Part shown: positions 41,701 through 53,700 of the stretch, piece by piece
Numbering within the stretch: position 1 is the stretch's first letter
Layout: the number at the start of each line of letters is the position of its first letter
NCBI GenBank assembly: GCA_958450365.1
Contig: CAUEEP010000733.1
Coordinates: 124,001 to 188,000, forward strand
Length of the DNA: 64,000 nt
Direction: 5' to 3'
Origin: Mesorhabditis belari
Lineage: Eukaryota > Nematoda > Chromadorea > Rhabditida > Rhabditidae
The notes under the pieces: generated by a model
The model's input: only the letters and a program-made list of their open reading frames with translations
Told to the model about the DNA's origin: nothing
The model's database searches: none
Made by a program: the position numbers and the translations under genes

Positions 41701-44700
41701 AAGCTTCATATTATGGGTGCTGAATCTTCTGATATGGCTCAATATTCCTGCACAGCGAAGAATCTCGCCGGCGAGGATTCCTCGAATTTCAATGTCACTG
41801 TAGCAAGTGAGTGATTGAGGAAAAATAGAATATCAATACTAATAGAGTATCAATCCGAATGCTGACATCAATACTAATAGGCATCAAACTGTATTTTACA
41901 TACAATATCGAGAATTATCGGCTTTATACTTTTTAAACACACAATCTACTTTGCAATGCAATGTAATGCAATCTAATCTACAATCTACTTTATAAACTGA
42001 TATTATTTGATGAATTTCTAGCTCCGCCAAAGATCCTCTCACCAGCCTTTCGCCAATTGGATGTGATTATGAATCAAACGGTGGAAATCGATTGTGAAAC
42101 AACTGGCACACCATCGCCAACAATTGAATGGACAAGAGACGGGAAAACACTTCAAAATCAACCAAATATCAAAGTAAATCAAGAAAAAAAAGCTTTCAAA
42201 GCTTGCTTTTGAGATTGATGAGAATGGAAAAGTGCTTCGAATCGTTGGAGTGAAAGAGAGCGATGCCGGGCGGTACAGTTGCAAGGCGGAGAATAAAGCG
42301 GGACAAGCTGAAGCGGATACATTTATTTCTGTGATTTGTGAGTAATCAAAGATCTAAGATACATAACTTATAGATTCTATGAAAAGGCTGTAATACCAAG
42401 ATGCTAAACTTTGTTAATATTAGCTTTTAGCTCCACCACAAGTTTCAATGGTTGCCGATGAGCAGAAAGTGATTGCCAGTCATGGGATCACCATTCGATG
42501 TGAGGTTTTCGGAAATCCCCAACCTGAAGTGGAATGGCAAAAGAATGGCCAACCATTCACTCAAGGAATTCTTCAATCACAAACATTCATTCACATACAA
42601 GATGCTAAACCTGAAGATGCTGGAAGGTAAAGTTGAACAGGGTTTAACAGGGTTTAACAGGGTTTAACAGGGTTTAACAGGGTTTTAACAGGGTTTAACA
42701 GGGGTTTAACAGGGGTTTAACAGGGTTTTAACAGGGTTTAGCAGGGTTTAACAGGGTTTAGCAGGGTTTAACAGGGTTTAACAGGGTTTAACAGGGTTTA
42801 ACAGGGTTTTAACAGGGTTTAACAGGGGTTTAACAGGGTTTAACAGGGGTTTAACAGGGTTTAACAGGGGTTTAACAGGGGTTTAACAGGGGTTTAACAG
42901 GGGTTTAACAGGGGTTTAACAGGGGTTTAACAGGGGTTTAACAGGGGTTTAACAGGGGTTTAACAGGGTTTAACAGGGGTTTAACAGGGTTTAACAGGGG
43001 TTTAACAGGGGTTTAACAGGGGTTTAACAGGGGTTTAACAGGGGTTTAACAGGGTTTAACAGGGGTTTAACAGGGTTTAAAATCAATTTAAAAACTCTTT
43101 GGATATCTTTTTTTTCTTGATTTTGGTTTATTTTGACTTAAGATTAACCTTTTTTACATAAAAGAATTTAAAAAATCTGTTAAACGTTGATTAAGTGTTT
43201 TAGATACACTTGCATTGGAACGAATCGAGCTGGAGAACAACGCGCGAGCACTCAACTCCATGTGCTCAGTAAGATATGTTTTTTTTCTACAAGATTTTGA
43301 TTTCTTTAAGCTCCACCTTCAATCGAGAATGAGGAAAGACTCTTGCAAGTGAAAGAGGGATCTGATCTCACAATTGATTGTGCTGCAAGTGGAAATCCAA
43401 CACCAACAATTTCATGGAAACGAGATGGTGTTCTCATTAAGAGTAATTCACCTCAATTCTCATCAATTCATTAACTATTTAGACCAAAATTCTTCAAAGC
43501 TTCTCATTTCCTCAGCAAATGCTACTGATGCGGGCAAATACACGTGTGAAGCGAGGAATGAGGCTGGAGTAGCGAGAGCTGATTTTGCTGTCGATGTCTT
43601 GATTAAACCTAGGTTGTAAAAGTTCTGAGAAATATCCAATAATTGCTTTAGATTCAAAGATGCTAAGAAAGTGATTAAAGTGATAAATGGAGAGAATGCA
43701 AGGCTTGAGTGCAAGGCTGAAGGACATCCAACTCCAACTATCAAGTAAAGTCTTTAACAAACAAGTTAAAGTTTCAAGTTGACACTAGCATTGACAATTT
43801 TGGTCTTTAAATGATCTTTTTGAGTTTAAGACTTATTTTGGAAAGACTTATTTTAGAATTTCAGCTTCAGAATACTCAATTTAGATGGCTGAAAGGTGGT
43901 CGACCGTTAGACGTTGAAGAAATGGATAATTTGATTCTTTCGCCAAGAGGAGAAACGTTAATGATTGTAAAAACGAAAAGAGCTGATGCTGGATCGTACA
44001 GTTGTGTAGCCAAGAATGCCGCTGGAGAAGCTGAACATCCATTCACGGTAAATTTCTACCTTCATAACTAGATCTCAACAAGAAATAAAGATCTTGACAG
44101 CTTAATCAAGATCAAGAATGATAGATCAAGAATGGTAAATCAAGAATGATAGATCAAGAATGATAGATCAAGAATGACAGATGAACAAATAAAAGATGAA
44201 TTCTTAATTTTCTAGGTTGAAGTGCTGACCCCTCCACACATAGACGAAACAATCGATCAAAACCCTCGTGTTGTTCAAGGAAAAGATCTCGTCTTTATGT
44301 GTCCAGTACTTGGAAATCCGGATCCAAAGGTTTTGAAAGAATTTTTGAATAAGAAATATGACTTAGTATGACTTAGAATTTTGTTTTAACAACTTTCCTT
44401 AATTAATATTTTAGGTTGAATGGCTTAAAGACGGTCAATCACTAAAAATCGGTGGTCGTTTCAAAGTGAACAGTGGAAAGCATTTGCAAATCGAGAAATC
44501 ATCGGTGAGTATAGAAAATGATAAAAAAAAAGATAGAAATCTTATTCTTAGATTTGAAACAAGCTAGGAAAAAGTTCTGAGTTGAAATCAATGCCAAAAA
44601 TTTCTAGAAAGCCGATGAAGCGCGGTACACTTGCCATGCAAAGAACGATGCCGGAGTGCTGGACACTGATTTCAAGCCGGAAGTCATTGGTGAGTTTGAA

Positions 44701-47700
44701 GATCAAAATCAAAACAAAAACCCCAACTTTAGCACCTCCAAAATTCAATAGAACTGGAGAATCGGTGTATGAAGTGATCGCCGGTGAGACGATTGTGATG
44801 GACTGCGCAGTGGCCACTGAACCAAAACCGGAAGTGCTCTGGTTTAGAGGAGACAACGCTCTCGTGCTCACTAATCAAATGCAACTTAGTCCGGATTCAA
44901 TGGTAAAATTTGAACTTATTTGAAACAAGCGAATTTTTTTCAGCAACTTACCATTCGACAAGCTGCGTTAGCTGATGGGGGAAAGTATGTATGTCGAGCG
45001 ACGAATGAAGCCGGATCATCGGATATTGATCTTATTTTAAAGGTCTCACATTGCTAGATAATTCTATAAAGTTTCAAAATCTTTATTTATATAATTAAAC
45101 TATTCAAATAGCAGTGCTTTTAGGTTCTTATTCCACCAAAGATTGACCGCTCAAATATTATTGGAAACCCATTGGCTATCGTCAACAAGGTAAGCTAATA
45201 GAGCTAGCTTTAGAAGAAAGAAAATCTTGAGTTGAATATTTGAATGATTTCAGAGCATTGTTCTTGAGTGTCCGGTAAATGGAATCCCTCAACCGAGTGT
45301 CATATGGACAATCGACGGGAAACCCATCGATCCAAAGGACACAAGGATTAAACTGCATCAGGTTAGAGCTGAAGTAAAGAACTATTAGAACAGTAATATT
45401 TTTAGAAAAATCAGACGATCTCTATTGACCGAGTGAAACCAACAGATCAGGCTCGATTCACTTGTATTGCGACGAACAAAGGAGGACAAACTGATCAAGA
45501 TTTCCATTTGGAAGTTTTGAGTAAGAAGAGAGATTATCTGATTTAAACCAAAATCTATAGATCCACCACATCTCGACTCAAGTGACTCACAGAAATTGGT
45601 CAAGAGAGAAGGAGAAGTGGTGACTATGGTCTGTCCGGTGAGATCTGTTTTGGATGGATCTGAACCCACTGAAGTGTCATGGATCAAAGACGGACGACCG
45701 GTTGATCACAGTCAAGAAGGAAATATCAAGGTGAACATCAATTCAATGACAATTACTTCAAAAGTTCTTGAACCAAAGTTATACCATTACAACTTATCGC
45801 ACAAATATCTTGTTTAAAAGACATAGGATTCTTTAAATAGTACACAGGAGCCAAGTATGATCAAAGAATATTTCTGCAAATCTCGCGACTAAAGCAATCG
45901 TTGTAAACTCTTGCTCTCTTGCTTCAGTGTACTATTTAAATCTCTTTGCTCTAGTCTCGTACTCAACTTTTAGCTAACATCCGACAATCGCCGTTTGACC
46001 ATTCAATCGGCGACATTAAGCGACGCTGGAGCGTACACTTGTGTCGCAATGAATCGAGCTGGAGAATCAACGCTCGATTTCTCGCTTGAGATTCTATGTA
46101 GGCTGTTGGCAACGAAAAAGTGCCGGGATCGGGAGATGGCCCATCACAAAACAATGGGCAAACACTATGAGCAAAGGGCGCTCGATTGGAAATCTCTAAC
46201 TTATCGTACAACTAGATCCCCATTTTCTATGAACGTAAAAGTAGGGCAGAGCACGTATCAAGAGATTTTCCGTGAACGGGTAGATTTAAGACCACCTAGT
46301 GCGGTAAAGGATGCGACCAAGTTTGGGTACACATTTGAAACCTATCAGAATCAATGGGATCAATGGGGGAACACTGGTTATGTAATGGTTTCGTCAACAA
46401 GCTCACCAAGTACAACGACACCTGATCCCTGGGTTGAGTACTATCGTAAGATGGATGAATGGAGGCTAGCTAAAGAGAGACACGAGAAACGGATACAAGA
46501 AAGATCTAGAGCTAGACATAGACATTTCCATCATCGTCCTGTTCAGATTTTAAACCCTAGAGCCTACTTTGAACCTAATCCATTGAGAAGGAAACGGTGT
46601 AGAGCCCGAAAAAGATATCATCAAAGAGTTTAAGGAGTTTTGAGAACTGTAGAAATTTGCATGAGAATTGCTGACCATTTCGTAGAATCCACAGCCTCCA
46701 ATTTACCATTTTCTCTCATCATTTTGATCTCAAAAAAAAAGGCCTCAGCGATCCTAGCAAAATGTACACTGTGTGATTTGCATGTGATAACTCTAACTCT
46801 TTGCTGTGCTTGTGTTAATAAATTTTTCTTTGAATATGGAGTGAGGTGAATGCATGTGAGAAACAATTTCTAGAGTATTTTTTCTATTCTTTCAGCACCA
46901 CCATCCATTGATACGTCGAAGGGAACAGAGACATCGGCACGAGTCATCGTTGGGAATACAGCACAATTACTATGCCCAGTCTCTGGTCATCCATTCCCGA
47001 CAGTGAAATGGACAAAGGTAGGAATAAACTGTAATCAAAGAAGTTGAGTTTGTAAAACAAAAAAGTGTTCAGTAAAGGAAGGATTTGATAATTTTAAGGA
47101 CGGAAAAGAGATGATTCCATCAGACAATGTTCGGGTGATTGACAGTGGACAAATCCTCGAGATTCTCAATGCTCGACCCGAGGATGAAGGCCGATGGATT
47201 TGTACAGCCGAGAATGACGCTGGTACAAAAGATCTCGAGATTGAGCTGGATGTTTGGGGTAAGAAGTTTTGGAACCTGAATCTAGAAACAAAGCTTTAAA
47301 CCTTACTGTCCTTTAGTGCCACCAAAGGTCGCAGTTCATTCGGAAAATCCGACAAAAGCACTCGGTCAATCAGTGATTATCAATTGCAATGTGAGCGGAA
47401 ATCCAACACCGAGAATCTCTTGGACAAAGGGTGGAGCGCCGATTCTCATCGACAATCTGAATACAAGGATCAGTTTGAAAGTAATAGTTTATAAAGATTG
47501 AAACTTAAATGAAAATGGAATTTGAAAAAAAAACTGAAATATTTAGGGCACCCGTCTGGACATTCCGAAACTCGAGAGAAACGATGTTGGAATTTACACA
47601 TGTGTGGCTGAGAATGAGGCTGGGACAGCTGAGGCCAGCATCACTGTTGATGTGCTTGGTGAGTTTTATTGAATGCTAGACTAGAACAAGGACAATGGTA

Positions 47701-50700
47701 GACTTTGTAAAACGGTATTCTGATTTCTTGATAAGCTGACTCGTACTGTTTGTACTAATCTTGAGCGCTTAGAAGTGTTGATGCTGTTGAAAAGAGCCAA
47801 TTTTTCATGTTGAGTAAGAAGAATGACTTATGTATGATTTCAGTGCCACCAGTGATCAGCAGAGACAATATCGACATGTCCCCGAGACTTCCAACCGGTC
47901 AAACACTGACCCTCAACTGTGATGGTGGAGGAAAACCAACCCCGAAATTACGATGGTAAATTACGATGATAAATTACGATGATTAAAGTTTATCAATTAA
48001 CTAGCCAAAAAATCCGCTTAACCGTTGGGGGAATAACTGATCGCCGTAGCGCAGCCAGGAGCAGGCTTGTAGGAGCCAGGAGCAGGCTACAGCTACTGTC
48101 TACAGCCTGGTTCGACCTCCCGTAGTGCCACTCAGTTTTGATTTTTTAATTTTAAAAGCACAACTAGTTTTTTTCTGGGTGAAAAAGGTTGAGAAAAAGT
48201 CTGTATATATTAAAGTTACGTTACAGGTTTGTTAATGACACCGAGTTGACCACTTCCAATGGAGATATTCTCATTGGAACCGACAACAAGTACATTCAAA
48301 TCAACAACATCACTCTCGAGGATCGGGGATTGTACAAATGTGTGGCAGAGAATGTAGCCGGAAATGATACTTTGCTGTACAATGTTGATGTCGTTCGTGA
48401 GTTTTGAAATTTTCATCTATGAAAAACGAGTACCAGATTTTCTCTAATAGTAGTGCACCTTGGTCGTCGTCTAAATTACTCGAAATCTCAAAAATCGCTG
48501 ATCAGAACCTATCGATGTGGGGGTCGAAAAATGTAGCTCACGATGAGATCTTGTGGGGGATTTGAGTGTTGAGCTTCTGCGAAAACTTAGAAACCATAAA
48601 ATAGGCATCAACTCAGCTTGGTACGGTGCACTACTATTAGAGAAAATACGGTAAATAACGATTTCTTTTCAGAATCGCCAACCATTCAAAACGGTGGAAC
48701 TCAGCAAGTGATTGAGGGTGACACGGCGATTATCGAATGTGCGGCTGATGGACATCCAGCACCGATTGTTTCATGGTTGAGAAATGGAGTCCGTTTAGAG
48801 ACAGGGATCACTGGAGTCAGATATCATGCTGAGGGAAGCACTTTGAAGGTAACAATTGGAAAATTCGATCTTGAATACCGTTTATGTAATAAAAAGTTTA
48901 AGATTAAGTTTAGCGATGATTGGGCTTTAGCTGGGCTACAATTTTTAGTTGCTTACTGAAGTTAACCCATAACAAGCCTAAGCAGTAAGCTTTCCTCAAC
49001 TTTAAGCAACTAAACCATAAGTGTTCTACATGTCCATTACATTGAATTGCTCTAGGTGGTCGATGCAAGAAGCAGTGACTCGGGTATTTACGTCTGTCAG
49101 GCGACGAATGAGGCTGGAACTGCTCAACAAGCGTATACCCTGGAAGTGTTAGGTAGAATTGACTAAAAATCTGTTAGATGTAAAGCTTTAGTCTCTCCGA
49201 AAATCACAACCACCTCTCCCGAGATGGGATCGGTTCCTTTGGGGCAACCGTTCTCGTTGAAATGTGGCGTGAAAGGATATCCGGATCCACAGATCATTTG
49301 GACGCTTGAGGATGAGTTGTTGGTGAATGGATTGGACGGGAACACAATTGGTGAGTAGTTTCATGTTAAAAGTTACATGTATTTGTCAGATTACTGCAGC
49401 TAGATGTAATGGATAGGTTTAGATTAGCTTGAAATTCATACCTTTCAACCTTTGAATGTTAATCCTAAGCTTGAGTCCTTTTACAGAGCTTATTTGATTA
49501 TTTTTGTAAATTTCTAGCCGAAGACGGAACTCTCTTCGTTCAATCCTCGAAAGGGAAAGAAGCTCACTATCGATGTACAGCGAAAAACGATGCTGGCACG
49601 GATCACGTCGAGTACACTGTAAAAACAATTAGTGAGTGTTTTGAAGTTTTGAACTTGTAAGTAGTTCAAAATCAAAAACTCGTTTTTAAATGAAAAAGAG
49701 AAATTGCCAGGTGCTCCGGTGTTGACGAAAGATGGATCGAGGGTGATGAATGCAACGGAAAGTGAACCGGTTGTGATCACATGTGATGTAGAGGGCGATT
49801 CGCCGACAATTCACTGGCAAAAGGTTGAGCAATGAGGCTAGATCTTTGATCAAAGATTGTGACCCAATAAATTGAATAGGTTCAATCAATTCCCCCCCAC
49901 CGAAAACCAGTACAAATTTACAGCTGAATATCTTTTTTGTAGCATCGCTTGGGTATCAATAAACCAAAGAAAAGTCCCTATAAATGAGATGTTCTTTGTG
50001 CGTCTAATCACTCGCGATCTGGCATATTGTTTGGGTATAAAGTGCATCTCTTTTAAATCTTAAGACCGAAACTGACTTCATTTAATCCTTTAAATCAGAA
50101 AAATCATGATACATTATAAAGTAATACAGTTATTTTACATATTCATCTTGACAAGCTATTGTTTAGAATGGAGTTACCGTTGCCACTACATCAAACGTTG
50201 GTTTTAATGATGATAAGACAACACTCTCGTTCCAAGGCGTCAAACTCAATGATGAGGGTTTGAAATTCTTCATTTTCTCCATTTCAATTCCCGATTTCAG
50301 GTGAATATACATGTGTGGCGACGAACTCGGCTGGCAATGTCACTCAGCAAATTCAGCTTTATGTTGGAGGTGACGTTTTTATAGTTTTATAGTTTAAAAG
50401 TACTTGAAGCCTTTGTACATAGTACTTTCGAGTAGCAGTTTCCTTTTAAACCTAGACTTGAGTAGAAGCAAAAAAAAAACTTGTAGCAAACAGTTTGCTT
50501 AAAAGGAAATCTGGTATGCCAGGTTTTGTTTGCAATGTTTAAGCATAGAGATCATTGAAAAATAAACCTTGAATTGTTTTCAAAAGTCAAAAGCCAAACC
50601 AAGCCAAAACAAAGCCCCTTAAAACCCAATTTTTGCTTTGTTTTTAATTTGACTTGGTTTGAAAATGCTTTAGAATGCTTTAGAAACATTTCTAAATCCA

Positions 50701-53700
50701 TATGATGTTTAAAAATTGAACTAAAGTTTATCGTCTCAACCTTTTTCATTTAAATTTCCATCTGTCTTTTCATTTTTCTAGTCTCTCATAACAGGACTGA
50801 TTGAAAAATCAATCTTAGGTTGTTTTCAAAAGTCAAAAGTCAAACCAAGCCAAAACAAAGCCCATTAAAAGTCAATTTTAGCTTTGTTTTTGATTTGACT
50901 TAGCTTGAAAATGCTTTAGAAACATCACTAAACCCATATGATGTTTAGAAATTGAACTAAAGTTTATCGTCTCAACCTTTTGCATTCAAATTTTCATCTG
51001 TCTTCATTTCTCTAGTCTCTCATAACAGGACACAACAATTTATTACGCAAATCTCGTCTTTTTTTTTTCTTTGTATTCAGAAAAAAAAAGCTCGGTGACA
51101 GAAAAATGAATAGGCAAAAAAACAAAAAGATGGAAAAATTTTATGGGAAATAGACAGGTGGAAAGTACATTACATTAAAAATCAAAAAAATTTAATGGCA
51201 AATGTGAAATCGGAAAAAAAATATAATTACAAATGATATCAGAACAAGTGAGAGTGGCTTCACAATTGGGGGAAACTTTTCTTTTTTGCTTCGTCGAACT
51301 CTAGAAGTGTGCAAGTACAAGGATTTGGCATAAATGTGGAAACGTTGAGATCTTTAAACGAATTATTGCAAAACAACAAAACTTTGTTGAATTCTCGGTC
51401 CTAGGAAATTCGATCAACAAATGGGATTATCGGGTTTTCTTCTCATTTTTGTTTGTTTCCGATTTTGGGACGCCTTTTTGCGGATGATTTTGGGTGGGAA
51501 GCCATTCTGAGAGATCGTTAAATCCCTTCAAATCCAATGGATGATTCTCTTCTTTTGAACCAAGGGGAACCTCGGATAAGAGATCATCGAGAGAGTCCAG
51601 TGAAGGCAATCGTTCATCGTCTTCGTCAGCGATTGGGGCGAATTTCTCGAAACCCTCCAATACTGAAACGAGAGTTAGTGAGAAATCTGATAGCTAAAGC
51701 TTTGATCAACTATTCTCAGCAAAGCTGGCCCTTCAAAAACCAAAAGTCAGACTATGCTAGAGCATGATTTAGCCTAATCTGCTCTTACTATTAGCCTGGT
51801 CTGTCTCTAGCTTGACTTGGCCTGTTCATGGCCTGGACTCGGCCTGGAAATTTGCCAGAAAGATTGGGCTAAAACCAGAAAGCCAGATTGTTACATATAT
51901 TGACAAGGAGATTATGAAATCATCTTCTTCTATTAAGTTTAAACTGTGTTCTGCTCAAAGCAATTAGTTGATTCCGTGGATCCCTAGAATCAAGTTTGAT
52001 CTCAATGAGATTTGAATTGAACTCAAGGAAGCAACACAGATCATTCTTTATCTTACTTGTGTTCCAAGCTTTGACTCCGGCAATGTCCACTGGATTTGAG
52101 TCGATAAAACCGCGAAGACGATAGACATCCTCTGTTATTCGATCTGGATCGAAACGGCCGTAACTGGTGGCTTAAAAAGGCTTGTCTTGGAATTGTCTAG
52201 ATATTTCTGAGAAGTAAAGTTCATCTAGTTTTTCATGTAAAATCCCTTTGTTTGTTAAATAGATTAAATAGATTTATTAAATAAAATAAAACCCTACACT
52301 TGGATTTTTGAGTAGCTCACAGATTGGGGAAGCTAAAGATTGCTGAAGATTTTAAGTAGCTCACAGATTGGGGCAGCTAAACATTGCTGAAGCTGTCAGC
52401 TTTGCAGTTTTACCAAAATACTATCAATTTTGCATTAAATCTTATTAAACTAGGCGACATCTTGAACACTATTTTACATTTAACTTTTTGCTTAACTTTA
52501 AATCATCTTAAAAACCCACGAAGAGCATTTGTGAAACCAATTCCGCCAAGAAAAACGAGAAGACAAGAGGCTGCTTGTGGCCACATCGTGGGACCCAGTT
52601 TGTGTCCTTTATCTGAAAGTCGATAATTAAAATATAAAATCTAAAAAGAAATGTTTTACAAGAATGCCTTTAAACGTAAATCTGATCCCGGGGAATTTCG
52701 GTCATTTTGGGTGGCACCCAATCGCAGATTTCACGATTTAAGGCTTCATTTGGAAAAAAAGGAAATGATTTCGTAAATTTGAGTTGAAAAAAGAATAATC
52801 TTCTAGAAAATTTGATTCTGAAAGGATTTAGTACAAAGTTAAGATCTTTTAAAAAATGGTAAGAGTTCTGATGAGAATGCAGAGATGATGAGGAGATGAA
52901 TGGAAGATGAAAAGATTTGAAACGAATTGTGTTATGCGCTTTGTTTTAGTTTGAAGTAAAGGATATGAAAGAGATAAAGATAGGTAACTTTTTGTGACTA
53001 AAATTTAGAATCAAGTGTATATACTTTTAGAAAGTAGATATGTACCCTAGTTCTTGTCAGTCTTAGAGTCCAGTGGACTGAATGGACTGGGGAAAATGGG
53101 CTGAATCTCAGTCTGACTAGACTGACTGAAAAAGTGAGATAGAAAGAGAGACCTAGTGCATTTGATTATTTTAATAAACGTTTCTGTCAATAAAAACTAT
53201 GATATTCTTATTTCAGTTCCACCAAAGATCGCTGACAAACCGAGAAGAACTGTGGCAAAGGAGGGTGAAAGTGTGGAATTGTGGTGTGAGGCGTTAGGAG
53301 TGCCACCACCAAAAATCATCTGGTTACGGGACAATGTCTCACTAGCACACAGTAAGTTTCAAGAATCTTATAATAATAAATGGATAAGTTATGTATAAAC
53401 TATAACTGCGTCAGAGATAAAAGTTGTTGAATGAAACAAAAGATTCTCATAAAAAATGGAAATCAATGATTTTTCTCGATTCAAAACACCATTATTTCCT
53501 TTCACCTTTCATCAAAACAAAAAAAAATGAGAAGAAAAAGGGTTTGGAGGAGAAAAAGTTGATGACTTTCGTATGAGATAGATTTTATGAGTCTCATTTA
53601 TGACTTCTACAAAAAAATTCGTGAATTCTAGAAATAGAAAAAACGATTCTCAATTGGTATCATGTATTTTAAAGAAGTTTAGAGAACTTTGAGTCTCCAG

